Below, in pieces: positions 29,944 to 39,794 of a stretch of 64,000 nucleotides of DNA. Numbering within the stretch: the first letter of the stretch is position 1; each line of letters starts with the position of its first letter. This DNA is from a virus. The stretch is taken from positions 1 through 64,000 of the IMG/VR virus record IMGVR_UViG_3300033148_006239. One strand, given 5' to 3'. The notes below the pieces were generated by a model. That model saw only the letters and a list, made by a program, of their open reading frames with translations. It was not told the DNA's origin and searched no databases. The translations under genes and the position numbers were made by a program.

Positions 29944-31058
29944 CAAGATTCCTGTTCGAACTTATAATTATCATAAGACATATCTATAATTTTATTGCAT
30001 TCCTTTAATGCATATTGTAATTTTTTATTTTTTAATTTATCTTTAAGAAAATCACTCATCATATCTTTAACAGACTTATTCTTTTTTATTTCTGTTTTAT
30101 TTGTTTCAAAATCAATACAATTAATAATAATCTTTGAAATTGATTTTACATATTTACCAAATATATCTCTCACGTCATTTAAATTTAATATTTTCTTATT
30201 TTCATTTGTGACTTTTATTTCTATATATGCTATACAATTATGACACTTCTTAGCATAATATTCTAAAACTGAAACACTAATTTCTTCAGTAAAATCAATT
30301 TGAACTTTCTTATATTTTGTAACTTCCAATTCATGAAACTTATATTCAAGTTTTTTATTTAATTCAACAAATCCTTTTTTATCATTTCTTTCTGTTACGT
30401 CAAATTGTATAGGAGATCCACAATAAATTACAGGTATTTTATTATTACTAAACGTTTGATACTTATGAACATGTCCTGAAATAACTAAATCAACTTTTTC
30501 AATCTTATTAAGTTTATAATCTTTACCTCTCATTATCTTTCTTTCTGCACCAACAACTGCTCCATCTATAGTATGATGACAAAATACAATATTACTTGAT
30601 TTTTTAGTAATATGCCGTTGTATTGAAAATATAGCATCACTAGCACTATATTCTTGTGTGTAAGGAACAAATATACAATTAATATCATTAATAAATTGTT
30701 TCTCAATATCTAAAATAACTTTTATATTTTTATAATCTAGCATTGCTATTGGATCCATAGCACCATCAAAAAATGAATTACAATCATGATTTCCAGGAAT
30801 TATATATGTTTGAACATTGAGTGATTTTAAAAAATTTAAAAACTCTATAAACTTAGTAAGAAATATTGGATCAGGTTTATTTGTATGAAATATATCACCC
30901 AATATTATAAGCTTACAACCATTTTCATGACAATAATTTGCAATAAAATAAATATTCTTTAATACTTCTTCTGTTTTAGTAGGTAATCCATTTTTCTCAA
31001 TTTTAGAATCAACAGATATACCCAAATGAAAATCAGACGTTATAACTAAATTACCCAT
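29943..31058 (-). CDS. sbcD: SbcD/Mre11-like nuclease (T4 gp47-like)
   Basis: 371 residues. Metallophosphoesterase motifs 'ITSDFHLG' (D-x-H), 'LIILGDIFHTN' (G-D), 'TYIIPGNHDCNS' (GNHD), 'IVFCHHTIDG' and 'LVISGHVHKYQ' (GH-x-H) in order. The C-terminal region is the capping and SbcC-binding domain. It overlaps the small upstream gene and is coupled to sbcC. Confidence 0.92.
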   Translation of the reverse strand: MGNLVITSDFHLGISVDSKIEKNGLPTKTEEVLKNIYFIANYCHENGCKLIILGDIFHTNKPDPIFLTKFIEFLNFLKSLNVQTYIIPGNHDCNSFFDGAMDPIAMLDYKNIKVILDIEKQFINDINCIFVPYTQEYSASDAIFSIQRHITKKSSNIVFCHHTIDGAVVGAERKIMRGKDYKLNKIEKVDLVISGHVHKYQTFSNNKIPVIYCGSPIQFDVTERNDKKGFVELNKKLEYKFHELEVTKYKKVQIDFTEEISVSVLEYYAKKCHNCIAYIEIKVTNENKKILNLNDVRDIFGKYVKSISKIIINCIDFETNKTEIKKNKSVKDMMSDFLKDKLKNKKLQYALKECNKIIDMSYDNYKFEQES

Positions 31059-31308
31059 TATAAACTTCTTTATATAAAGAATCTGTAATTGCCGTTATTT
31101 CACCTGTCATTTTTTCATCTCTATTTTCTTCAGTTATTTTGTTTTTTATCATATAATCTATGATAACGTTAAAATAAATCATTTGAAAAGAAAAATTTAT
31201 ATCATCTAATTTTGAATAATCAAAATTATTTTTCTGAATAAATATTATTCTGAATAATCTGAATACCCATTTTATAAAAGGAACAATTAATTTTGTTGTT
31301 TTATTTCG
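31051..31308 (-). CDS. 85-residue protein between recA and sbcD
   Basis: ATG 31308 overlaps the RecA/UvsX stop by 8 bases; an earlier in-frame ATG at 31332 lies deeper in recA. Basic amphipathic N-terminus, then a helical domain. No family. It may be a recombination accessory by position only. Confidence 0.6.
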   Translation of the reverse strand, partial: RNKTTKLIVPFIKWVFRLFRIIFIQKNNFDYSKLDDINFSFQMIYFNVIIDYMIKNKITEENRDEKMTGEITAITDSLYKEVYNG

Positions 31309-32359
31309 CATTAAATTCTTTCTCTTTCTCAATTAATTCATTAAAAATTGTTTTATACAATTTGTTGTCTTTTATATGACCCATTAATTTCTTTAATGTT
31401 ACAGCTTTTCCATCGTTTAATCCATGATAAATAACTTTCTTTTTTGGACCTTTTGCCATAGCACCAAATAAAATACAAGTTTCAATTAAATCTCTAATTT
31501 TATTAATAGGTTTTCCATATTCAACGAAAAATTTAGCCTTTCTAAAAGGTGGATATTGTCGTGATTTTTTTGCTTCAGCATTTACAATTGCACCAATCTG
31601 AACTATTTCTTTTGTTAGTCTATCTGTTTTCTTAACAAGATCTTTACTTGTAACTTTTAATTGTATATTGATCCATGCATAAAAATGTAAAGCTATTCCT
31701 CCGGGTCTTGTTTGTTGTCCTCCATATCCACCGATTTTATATCTAACCTGATTTATACAAATAAGTGTAGCATTTGTCCCATCAAGTATACCAACAATTT
31801 TTCTTAAAAATCTACCCATCAATCTCGCAAAAACACCCATTGAGTTTTCATCCATTGTTCCTTGTAAAATAACTTTAGGAACTAATGAGTCAAGAGAATC
31901 AATACCAATCATACCGATGTTTAGATCACTGATATTGTTTGCAAATTCAAATACAATATCAAAAGTTTCCTCAGCGTCTTCTGCGTTAATTAAAATAACA
32001 TTACTTAAATCAATTCCACATTTTTCTGCCAATGCGTTATTCCAACTTCTTTCGCCATTAACGTGTAAAACTTTATAACCCTGTTTTTGAACATCAACAT
32101 AGACCATCATTAATACTAATGTTTTAAAAGTCCCTTCTAATCCATAGATTTCTATAACTTTGCCTTTAGGCATTCCTACTTCAAAATTACCACTCATTTG
32201 ATAGTTCATATATAAACTACCAAATGAATAAGCATTGCTAGAATCTATTTGTTTGTATTCTTCATTAGTATTAATTAATGAAATTTTACCTTTGTACTTT
32301 TCAACTAATGAATCAATTGTAATTTTTTTCTTTGATTTCTTTTTTTTCTTGTCTGACAT
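31301..32359 (-). CDS. uvsX: RecA/UvsX-like recombinase
   Basis: 352 residues. The Walker A variant 'YGLEGTFKTL' resembles the F-K-S/T form of UvsX rather than bacterial G-K-T. Walker B-like 'IGMIGIDSLDSLVP', then 'LICINQVRYKIG' (L2 edge) and 'GGIALHFYAWINI'. Catalyses strand invasion. N-terminal Lys-rich leader of ~12 residues. Co-oriented with SSB, pol, SbcCD and a UvsW-like helicase, forming a T4-style recombination set. Confidence 0.9.
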   Translation of the reverse strand: MSDKKKKKSKKKITIDSLVEKYKGKISLINTNEEYKQIDSSNAYSFGSLYMNYQMSGNFEVGMPKGKVIEIYGLEGTFKTLVLMMVYVDVQKQGYKVLHVNGERSWNNALAEKCGIDLSNVILINAEDAEETFDIVFEFANNISDLNIGMIGIDSLDSLVPKVILQGTMDENSMGVFARLMGRFLRKIVGILDGTNATLICINQVRYKIGGYGGQQTRPGGIALHFYAWINIQLKVTSKDLVKKTDRLTKEIVQIGAIVNAEAKKSRQYPPFRKAKFFVEYGKPINKIRDLIETCILFGAMAKGPKKKVIYHGLNDGKAVTLKKLMGHIKDNKLYKTIFNELIEKEKEFNAK

Positions 32360-32367
32360 ATATTATA

Positions 32368-33393
32368 TTACCTAATATCATCAAGATCGTCATCGTCATC
32401 ATCGTCATCGTCTGAATCATCGTCATCAAGATCGTCATCATCTTCAAGATCTTCATCGTCTTCTAAATCGTCATCATCAAGATCTTCTTCATCATCTTCT
32501 TCAATTTTTACTTTTTTACTAGATTCTTTTTTCTTGTCTTTCTTTTTCTTATCTTTCTTTGATTTACTTTCAGTATCGTCGTCTTCTATATCGATATCAT
32601 TTTCTTCTTCATAATCTTTAATAATTTGTTCAACTTCTTTACTATCGAGTAAACCAAAATATTTTGCAAGATCTTTTTCTTTAAGTTTTAATTGTTCTAA
32701 TTGATCTTTGCTTAATTCAAGATTAGCTTTTATCGAAGTAATTTTAGGTACAATTTTACCATATTGATTTTGTTTTGTTGCACCTTCTTTATAAAAGTTA
32801 ATAATATATTTAACAAGATCTGATGCTTTTTTAATATGAGTAACTTCAGGATCTAATATAAATTGCTTCATACCTGCCCAATGTTTCTTAGAAATTCTTA
32901 ATTTTTGTACAGGTAATGGAAATGTATTACCATCATCATCTGGTTCAGTAGTAAAAATAGCACTCTTCTTTTCAACATTTTTACCTTTTTTATTTTTCTT
33001 CATCTCTGTAATCTCTCTGCCCTTAACACCGAGAAATATATAAGCCAATGATGCTTTAATTTCACTTGCCTTATTTTTCCAAATTTTTTCCATATTTTTA
33101 TCAGAATCTTTAAATGTTGAAGCTATCTTATATATCTTATTAGCCAAAGCACATACTTTGCACTTTCGTGGTGCATATCCTTCACCTTCTATACCCGCTT
33201 CACATGGTATAAACGTTTTCATACCATTGGTTTCAATAAAATGTCCATATCCTTCTTCAAGTTTTTTTGAAGCTAATGCGACATAATTCCTACCCTTATC
33301 GATTTGAATAAAATCTGGTGAATACTCATCATCCTTACCAGCTCTTTCCCAACTCTCATCAACTTGTTTTTCATTACCTAAATCAATAGCCAT
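32368..33393 (-). CDS. Single-stranded DNA-binding protein with acidic tail
   Basis: 341 residues. The N-terminal 230 residues contain 'IPCEAGIEGEG' and 'KCKVCALANKIY' (a Cys set that could bind zinc as in gp32) and 'LAYIFLGVKGRE'. The last ~95 residues are Lys-rich then almost purely Asp/Glu. An acidic C-terminal tail that recruits partners is usual for phage SSBs. It lies directly upstream of uvsX. Assignment is by context and tail; the fold is not certain. Confidence 0.7.
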   Translation of the reverse strand: MAIDLGNEKQVDESWERAGKDDEYSPDFIQIDKGRNYVALASKKLEEGYGHFIETNGMKTFIPCEAGIEGEGYAPRKCKVCALANKIYKIASTFKDSDKNMEKIWKNKASEIKASLAYIFLGVKGREITEMKKNKKGKNVEKKSAIFTTEPDDDGNTFPLPVQKLRISKKHWAGMKQFILDPEVTHIKKASDLVKYIINFYKEGATKQNQYGKIVPKITSIKANLELSKDQLEQLKLKEKDLAKYFGLLDSKEVEQIIKDYEEENDIDIEDDDTESKSKKDKKKKDKKKESSKKVKIEEDDEEDLDDDDLEDDEDLEDDDDLDDDDSDDDDDDDDDLDDIR

Positions 33394-33403
33394 AATTTAC
33401 TCC

Positions 33404-33658
33404 TTAATTTATATCGTTCGAAAAATATAAAAAGACTTTTTTCTTTTTATGATAAAGATGAGCGGTTAACTCTTTATCATAATCTTCAAGTGATATTATT
33501 TCACCAATAATATCCCATAGTTTTTTATTAGACTCTTTGAGCCATCTTGAGGCTTTTCTATAGGCTACATCAGCATCATCACTAATATCGATTAAAGGCT
33601 TTATAATCTCGCATTCTTCATCAGTCAATTCTATGGTTTTAAAAAGTTTACCGTCCAT
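33404..33658 (-). CDS. 84-residue protein, unknown
   Basis: Acidic N-terminal helix, basic C-terminus (Y-H-K-K-K-K-V-F-L-Y-F). Immediately upstream of the SSB gene. SD AGGAGTAAACAG. No family. Confidence 0.65.
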   Translation of the reverse strand: MDGKLFKTIELTDEECEIIKPLIDISDDADVAYRKASRWLKESNKKLWDIIGEIISLEDYDKELTAHLYHKKKKVFLYFSNDIN

Positions 33659-33669
33659 ACTGTTTACTC

Positions 33670-34200
33670 CTAATTATCAAGATCATCTAAAGAATGTTCA
33701 TCTCCATCACTAAATTCTGGTATGTCTGGATTTGACATTTTCATTTCACTTCGTCTCATAGCTCCTATAGACTGTAGCATCTTAAATAACACTTCGAATG
33801 ATTTTATAACATTAGAAATTGTTTTTAATTTAAATTCTTCTTCTCTGATTTTATCTGTCTTTGTCTTATAGACAGATATTTCTTTACCTTTCTTCGACAT
33901 TTTCTTTTGTAACATTACACTTTCTTTTACACTTGTTTCTGTTACTGCTTTTCCTACAGATTGTCTTACCTCTCTTTTAGCATTTGAAAGCCAAATATCA
34001 AAACTATCTTTTAATTCAGAAACAATTCTATTTTGTTCATTCTGAATCATCAACCAATAACCATAGATAGCCGGAGTTTCACACATTTTTTTAGCTAAAT
34101 CGACTTTGTTGTAATTAACCTTTAAACTTTCTGAAAGTTTTTCATTAATTACAAAGTCTTTAACTTTCATATTAATTGTATCAAAATCTTCAAGACCCAT
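33670..34200 (-). CDS. 176-residue helical protein, unknown
   Basis: Predominantly helical with a basic middle ('KKMSKKGKEISVYKTKTDK') and an acidic tail. No family. Could be a replication accessory from context. Confidence 0.65.
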   Translation of the reverse strand: MGLEDFDTINMKVKDFVINEKLSESLKVNYNKVDLAKKMCETPAIYGYWLMIQNEQNRIVSELKDSFDIWLSNAKREVRQSVGKAVTETSVKESVMLQKKMSKKGKEISVYKTKTDKIREEEFKLKTISNVIKSFEVLFKMLQSIGAMRRSEMKMSNPDIPEFSDGDEHSLDDLDN

Positions 34201-34202
34201 AA

Positions 34203-34571
34203 TTATTGACCCTCAACTTCATCCCAATCATCATTTGTGATTGTTTCATTATTTTGTTTTTTTACTTTAGACTTTTTCTTTTTTCTAAATTGTGCCTGTT
34301 CGGGATTTCTTTCTTTTTCCTTTTTACTAATACTTACAATATATTTTTTAATTTGTTCAGTATCATATTCTTCAGGAAAATCAAGATCTTTTAAATACAA
34401 AGATACAAGCAATGATTTAACAACTATTTTATTGAAGCCACCAAATGACTTTTTTGACTTTAATTTACCACTGTTAATCCAGTTATTAACTGTAGGAACT
34501 GAAACACCCATTAATTTTGCAACCTTTGTTGTTGTTAAAAGTTCATTTAACCTTTCTTTAGTATTGCTCAT
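34203..34571 (-). CDS. Helix-turn-helix (HTH_17/excisionase-type) protein
   Basis: 122 residues from the ATG after GGAGAAACATA; an in-frame ATG 18 bases upstream is less well placed. 'LTTTKVAKLMGVSVPTVNNW' followed by I-N-S-G-K-L is a MerR/excisionase-like winged HTH. The Lys/Arg-rich tail may add DNA contacts. Probably a DNA-binding regulator or replication accessory. It follows the poly-Asp gene closely. Confidence 0.75.
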   Translation of the reverse strand: MSNTKERLNELLTTTKVAKLMGVSVPTVNNWINSGKLKSKKSFGGFNKIVVKSLLVSLYLKDLDFPEEYDTEQIKKYIVSISKKEKERNPEQAQFRKKKKSKVKKQNNETITNDDWDEVEGQ

Positions 34572-34585
34572 TATGTTTCTCCTCA

Positions 34586-35269
34586 TCAATCATCATCTTC
34601 GTCATCGTCATCAAGATCTTCGTCGTCCGAATCAGCATCTGAATCATCGTCATCGTCATCTGAATCATCGTCATCGTCATCTGAATTATCGTCATCGTCA
34701 TCTGAATCATCGTCATCGTCATCTGAATCATCGTCATCGCCATCCCAATCATCATCGTCATCGTCATCATCGTCATCGTCATCATCGTCTGAATCATCGT
34801 CATCATCTGAATCATCGTCATCATCTGAATCATCGTCATCGTCTGAATCATCTGAATCATCGTCATCTACCGAATCAACAATTTCGTCATCATCAAGATC
34901 ATCATCGTCAAAATCTTCTAAGTCTGCTGTTAGTTTAGGATCGTCGTCTGAAATATCATTTTCAGGTTCTTTCTTCTTTTTAGATTCTTTTTTCTTTGTA
35001 GCTTTTGGCTTAGATATACTACTTTTTCTTTCTTTTTTAGCTTCAAACCCCTCATCTTTTGCAGTCACTTTGATATAATATTCATACCAAACTCTTTCTT
35101 TACCTTCTGCTACACCTTCAGGTGGAACTTTATCAATAACACTATCAATAATAGTATCAAGATTTGTTTCACCCTTTTTCATTAATTTCAAAGCTTCATC
35201 TTTTACATTAGCAATCACAGACGAAATCTTCTTTTTTACTGTTATTTCTTTTTTCTTTGCTTTGCTCAT
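34586..35269 (-). CDS. Protein with ~100-residue poly-Asp/Ser tail
   Basis: 227 residues. Residues 1-85 form a compact helical plus beta domain ('ERVWYEYYIKVTAKDEG'), 86-105 are Lys-rich, and the last ~115 are S-D-D-D-D-D-type repeats with hardly any other residue. The tail mimics nucleic acid charge and could bind HU-like or other basic proteins. Immediately downstream of DNA polymerase. The repetitive GATGAC-type codons create long but meaningless antisense and other-frame ORFs. Confidence 0.75.
   Translation of the reverse strand: MSKAKKKEITVKKKISSVIANVKDEALKLMKKGETNLDTIIDSVIDKVPPEGVAEGKERVWYEYYIKVTAKDEGFEAKKERKSSISKPKATKKKESKKKKEPENDISDDDPKLTADLEDFDDDDLDDDEIVDSVDDDDSDDSDDDDDSDDDDDSDDDDDSDDDDDDDDDDDDDDWDGDDDDSDDDDDDSDDDDDNSDDDDDDSDDDDDDSDADSDDEDLDDDDEDDD
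34590..34890 (-). repeat. Low-complexity Asp/Ser-codon repeat
   Basis: Tandem repeats of the (GAC/GAT)n-TCA type (ATCGTCATC on the plus strand) encode the acidic tail of the 34586-35269 product. A shorter related stretch (32378-32500) encodes the SSB tail. Such DNA is prone to slippage. Confidence 0.85.
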
Positions 35270-35316
35270 AAATTTGCTCCTTTTAATTAAATAACATTAA
35301 ATTAATAAATTTAACA

Positions 35317-38300
35317 TTATTTTTTTATTAGTCTTGTTTTATAATTATTATCTAATAAAAGAGAATAATTACCATTATATTCATTAACATTAACTCTTGA
35401 AATATAGAATCCATTTTTCTTGAAAATATCATCAAGTGCAGACCATAACGAAGAAAAAATTGTTAAATCATATTGATTACCATTAAACAATTCAATCTTT
35501 ACAAAAGCCATTTGATTTCCACGTTTATCATTTGTTTTTCTAATTTCAATAACTCTATATAAAACAATATATTTATCATCAGTTTCTTCTAATATTATTT
35601 CATCTGTTAAGTCATACTTTTTACTTATTTTATTATACTTATCTTCACCCAAAAACGCAATAAATGGATTACTAAAATTATAACCAAATAATCTACTTTC
35701 AGTCTCAATTAAATTATCTTGACCATAATGTTCAAAGATTTTTAATTTATGTCTTCTTTGCTCTGTTATAATTTTGTTATCAGGTAATCCCTCTTCGTTA
35801 TACTTATTAATATAATAATCAAAAACTTTTATATTTTCTTTTTGTTTTTTAGTTGCTTTACTTTTTCTCATTCCCCATAATAAATAAGCACCATATATCT
35901 CTTTATAAGTATAACCAAAAGAATCAAAAAGCCCTGCTTCGATCATTATTTCAATGATCTTAATAGTAACTCTTCTCCAACTAATTTTACTATCCATATT
36001 AAAAAAATCATTAATTGTATTATAAGGTCTATTTGTATTTAATTCAAAAGCAGCCTTATCACCTATACCTTTTACATTCTCAAAGCCAAATATAATTGAC
36101 TTATCAATAATAGAAAAATTAGAGTGAGATTTTGTTAGATCTGGTTTTGATATTGAAAACTTATTATTATATTTAAGAAACTCATTAATAATTGTTTTAA
36201 AGTCTTCAAATTTAGAATTAATTAAAACCGCACAATAAAATTCTAAAGTCTTATAACACTTTAACCATGCCGATTGAAAAGCTACCATAGCATAACTAAC
36301 AGAATGTGCTCTATTAAATCCATATAAAGAAAACTTTTGCATAAAGTCCCAAATTATTTTAGACTTCTTTTTATCAATATCATGTTCTTCAAAACCTTTA
36401 AAAACAACTTTCTTCATATTATCTAAGTTTTCAAAATGCTTACGATAATCATCAGGTTTTATTTGTTTCATCCTTGCCAAAGAACGTGCATCATATTTAC
36501 CTAATATTTTTCTTAATTTATCTGTTTCCTCAAGAGATAATCCACCTATTACATTGGCTATCTCCATAACTTGCTCTTGGTATATTAAAACACCAAATGT
36601 TTTTTCAAGAACAGGCTTTAATTTTTCATGTGGATATTCGATATCCTTAGGATTATTGTAATTATTTATAAAAGTATCAACAACACCACCATATATTGGG
36701 CCCGGTCTATATAAAGCATTTATTGCAGCAATATCTTCAAATTTATCAGGAAGCATTTGTTGAATTACTTTTCTAATTCCATGTCCTTCAAATTGAAATA
36801 CTGCAACCATAAAATCTTTCCAAAAGATTTTTTTATAAACTTTAATATCATTAATATCAACAATATCAGGATGTATTTTCAAATAATATTTTCTATAAAT
36901 CTTTTTATCACCATTTGAAATTAACTTTAAAACATCATCAATAATTCTTAAAGTCTTTAGTCCTAAAATATCGTATTTGACATGACCTATTGCCGTTAAT
37001 CCTCTTGCATATCCTCCCTCTTGAGGACTTAATTGTAATTGCATTAAATCACCACGGGGTGCGTATGTTGCACAAGTTTCATATATATTTGGATAAACAA
37101 TAATTCCAGACGCATGCTTACCTATATGTTTAATTTTACCTGTTAGCTTCTTCATTGTTATTGCTAATTCTTCATTTTCAGGTTTTTCAATAAACTCTCT
37201 AAACGAATCGCAACATTCAATCGCATCAGCAAAATAAATATTATGTTTATCATCTCTAGTATTTTCTTCTTTTTTAATCCAAACATCAAAAGCAGTTTTA
37301 ACATCTTTAGCAATACTATTTACAAGTCCAATATCTATATTATATATTCTACAAACATCTCTAAAAACACCTTTAAATTGAAATGTTCCATAATTAGATA
37401 CTAAAGCGACTGATGTATTTACAATTTCACCATCTTCATTTTTCTTATTAAAATATTCAAACATAAAATCTTTAACAAAATTATTATCACTGAAATCAAT
37501 ATCAATATCAGGTAATTCATTTCTACCAGGATTTAAAAATCTTTCAAAATATAACCCAAATCTTATTGGATCTATTTGAGTTATTCCCAAGCAATACGAA
37601 ACTAGACACCCTGCCGCACTGCCCCTCCCAACTCCAACAAGTATTCCACGTTTCTTAACTTGCTTAACTAAATCAAAAACAGATAAAAAATAATCATATA
37701 TTTTTTTATCTTTTATGACAATTAATTCATATTCTAATTGTTTTTTATATCTTTCTTCATCATAATCTTTAATCGATTTAGATCTTTTTTCAAGTCCAAT
37801 AAATGATTGTTTCTTTAAAAAATTAAATCTTTCATCTTCATCTTTGTCTTCAAATCCAACAGGAACAATTAATTTATTTGTACAATCATATTCGATATCT
37901 TTAATCTTTTCAAATATTTCAACTGTATTATCACATAATTCATTTAAAACATTATCACTATTATCAGAACCATATTGCTCACTTGAATTAAATACTTCAG
38001 ATCTTGATTTTATATAAAGTTGTTTAGCATCAAATTCCCATAATAATTCAGATGATTTTTTATCTTTATCTGATATATCACCAGTTGTTTTCTTAATACC
38101 TGATTGTAAATACAAAAGATTTCTGTGTGTTATATAATCTTCTTTATCAACATAATGTGAATCAACTGTAATAATTGGTTTTATATCAAATTTTTTAGCA
38201 AACTTTAATAATCTTTTATTAGATTTATTTTGATCAGCTATTTCATTAAATTGAAGTTCTATATAGAAATCATCACCGAATAACTTTTTATAACGTTTAA

Positions 38301-38775
38301 CAAATTTAATTGCATCTTCTTTATTATTGTTCAAACAATGTTGTTGTAATTCACCCGCAATACAAGCAGTTGAAACAATTACATTTCCTACAAGTTCATC
38401 TCTAAATGATTTTATTAATTCCCAATCTATTCTTGGTCTTGAATAAAAATACTTATGTGATTCATAAAGTAATTTAAACAACATTCTTAATCCATCGTAA
38501 TTCTTAGCAAGCATCAATAAATGATTTCTCTTTTCATTTTTAATTCTTGTGTTCTTGTCTTTAGTAACATAAAACTCAATACCATAAATAGGTCTTATAT
38601 CTTTATCTTTACAAAAAGAATGCATTTCAGACCATGCACACATATTACCGTGATCAGTTATAGCTATTCCTTTTTGTTTCAAATCGATAGCTTTTTGTAT
38701 TATTTGATCAGGGCTATTTAATCCATCTCTAAATGAAAAATGCGAATGTGTATGCAAATGAATAAAATCTTTCAT
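35317..38775 (-). CDS. dnaE: DNA polymerase III alpha subunit (DnaE-type)
   Basis: 1,152 residues. N-terminal PHP domain 'HLHTHSHFSFRDGL' (residues 6-19), 'ITDHGNMC' and 'TVDSHY'. Family C polymerase core 'GVGRGSAAGCLVSY' (381-394) and catalytic 'LPDIDIDF' (421-428). Fingers 'YRPGPIYGG' and 'YQEQVMEI' follow, then a C-terminal HhH/OB part ('RVIEIRKTNDKRGNQMAFVK'). It is the replicative polymerase of this phage; phages more often use family A or B. No sliding clamp gene was recognised in the window. Confidence 0.95.
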   Translation of the reverse strand: MKDFIHLHTHSHFSFRDGLNSPDQIIQKAIDLKQKGIAITDHGNMCAWSEMHSFCKDKDIRPIYGIEFYVTKDKNTRIKNEKRNHLLMLAKNYDGLRMLFKLLYESHKYFYSRPRIDWELIKSFRDELVGNVIVSTACIAGELQQHCLNNNKEDAIKFVKRYKKLFGDDFYIELQFNEIADQNKSNKRLLKFAKKFDIKPIITVDSHYVDKEDYITHRNLLYLQSGIKKTTGDISDKDKKSSELLWEFDAKQLYIKSRSEVFNSSEQYGSDNSDNVLNELCDNTVEIFEKIKDIEYDCTNKLIVPVGFEDKDEDERFNFLKKQSFIGLEKRSKSIKDYDEERYKKQLEYELIVIKDKKIYDYFLSVFDLVKQVKKRGILVGVGRGSAAGCLVSYCLGITQIDPIRFGLYFERFLNPGRNELPDIDIDFSDNNFVKDFMFEYFNKKNEDGEIVNTSVALVSNYGTFQFKGVFRDVCRIYNIDIGLVNSIAKDVKTAFDVWIKKEENTRDDKHNIYFADAIECCDSFREFIEKPENEELAITMKKLTGKIKHIGKHASGIIVYPNIYETCATYAPRGDLMQLQLSPQEGGYARGLTAIGHVKYDILGLKTLRIIDDVLKLISNGDKKIYRKYYLKIHPDIVDINDIKVYKKIFWKDFMVAVFQFEGHGIRKVIQQMLPDKFEDIAAINALYRPGPIYGGVVDTFINNYNNPKDIEYPHEKLKPVLEKTFGVLIYQEQVMEIANVIGGLSLEETDKLRKILGKYDARSLARMKQIKPDDYRKHFENLDNMKKVVFKGFEEHDIDKKKSKIIWDFMQKFSLYGFNRAHSVSYAMVAFQSAWLKCYKTLEFYCAVLINSKFEDFKTIINEFLKYNNKFSISKPDLTKSHSNFSIIDKSIIFGFENVKGIGDKAAFELNTNRPYNTINDFFNMDSKISWRRVTIKIIEIMIEAGLFDSFGYTYKEIYGAYLLWGMRKSKATKKQKENIKVFDYYINKYNEEGLPDNKIITEQRRHKLKIFEHYGQDNLIETESRLFGYNFSNPFIAFLGEDKYNKISKKYDLTDEIILEETDDKYIVLYRVIEIRKTNDKRGNQMAFVKIELFNGNQYDLTIFSSLWSALDDIFKKNGFYISRVNVNEYNGNYSLLLDNNYKTRLIKK

Positions 38776-38776
38776 A

Positions 38777-39001
38777 TTAATTTAAATCTCTTGTTATAAC
38801 GTCTGCTTTAAACTCGTTTTGACTAATTGTATAATGAATATCAATTACAACACAATTCTTTAATCTATGCTCTTTGATAAATTTTTCATTTAAAAAATAA
38901 TCAAGAGATTTATTTAATTCCCAATTATAATTGGCATGAATTGTAACAATAAATTGTTTCTCTAGTTGATTATCTTTTATTCTAAATAAATTAGTTTTCA
39001 T
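38777..39001 (-). CDS. 74-residue protein, unknown
   Basis: Start at ATG 39001, just after the methyltransferase stop; the frame is open upstream but overlaps that gene. Beta-rich, contains 'CVVIDIHYTISQNEF'. No family. Confidence 0.6.
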   Translation of the reverse strand: MKTNLFRIKDNQLEKQFIVTIHANYNWELNKSLDYFLNEKFIKEHRLKNCVVIDIHYTISQNEFKADVITRDLN

Positions 39002-39002
39002 A

Positions 39003-39794
39003 TTAATTTCTTTCCCAGACACTAGGTCTATTATTCCAAAATCCTGTTTTAATAGGACTATATCCATAATCTTTCAATATAAAACTAAATAACTTTGATA
39101 AAGATCTCCTTGAATATAATTTTCCTTCATATATTGTTTCATTAAAATGTCCTGTTTGTACAATATTAAATCCATTTGCAACTACAAATATTCTTGGATT
39201 ACATTGTACTATAATAGACTCTAAATGATCGATTGTATTTTCTATATGTTCAAAATATTCACTACAAAAAGCAATGTCACATTCAGATAATTTACTATAA
39301 TTATGTTCTATTTTTATATTGTCATTTTTTCTTGCAACAAATCTAGCTATTTTATATTGCTTTGATTGTTTTAAATTTGTACCAATAATATTTGCCTCTG
39401 AATAAGCTTCAGACAATGCACATGTTGTAAATCCTATACCACATCCAAAGTCTATAACTGTTTCTATATCCTCATAATTTAATGTTGCTAATCTTTTAAC
39501 ATAATTTTTAGAATCAAAAAGCCATCCATATAAAGCTATTGCTAAATAATATGATCCATCATATACTGAATAATCAGGTATTGCTAATTTCAAAGATCGA
39601 TACCAACGATTTATATATTTAAATCTTGACTCAAATGGATCAAAATTATTTCCTTCTTTAATTTCATCTATTGCAAGTTCTTCATTTTTATTAATTTCCT
39701 CTTCTGTAATATCATTAAATAATCCCATTATAATTTTTTTAAAATATTTTTTTGTAATTTTTTGATTTGAATTTAAAAAATTAATATCGTGCAT
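39003..39794 (-). CDS. Class I SAM-dependent methyltransferase
   Basis: 263 residues. Motif I 'VIDFGCGIGFTTCAL', acidic loop after beta-2 weak ('ANIIGTNLK'), motif IV-like 'CDIAFCSEYFEHIE'. Substrate unknown; there is no N-P-P-Y or P-C motif of DNA N6/C5 methylases, so a small molecule, nucleotide or modified base is more likely. It belongs to a run of nucleotide-enzyme genes 39-45 kb. Confidence 0.8.
   Translation of the reverse strand: MHDINFLNSNQKITKKYFKKIIMGLFNDITEEEINKNEELAIDEIKEGNNFDPFESRFKYINRWYRSLKLAIPDYSVYDGSYYLAIALYGWLFDSKNYVKRLATLNYEDIETVIDFGCGIGFTTCALSEAYSEANIIGTNLKQSKQYKIARFVARKNDNIKIEHNYSKLSECDIAFCSEYFEHIENTIDHLESIIVQCNPRIFVVANGFNIVQTGHFNETIYEGKLYSRRSLSKLFSFILKDYGYSPIKTGFWNNRPSVWERN

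Noticed and set aside
31051-31332. Start of the small gene at 31332
   Set aside because: The in-frame ATG at 31308 overlaps the RecA stop with typical spacing, so the longer form is less likely.
34237-34938. Plus-strand frame rich in His/Arg and minus-strand frame rich in Met/Thr
   Set aside because: Low-complexity shadows of the poly-Asp coding repeat.
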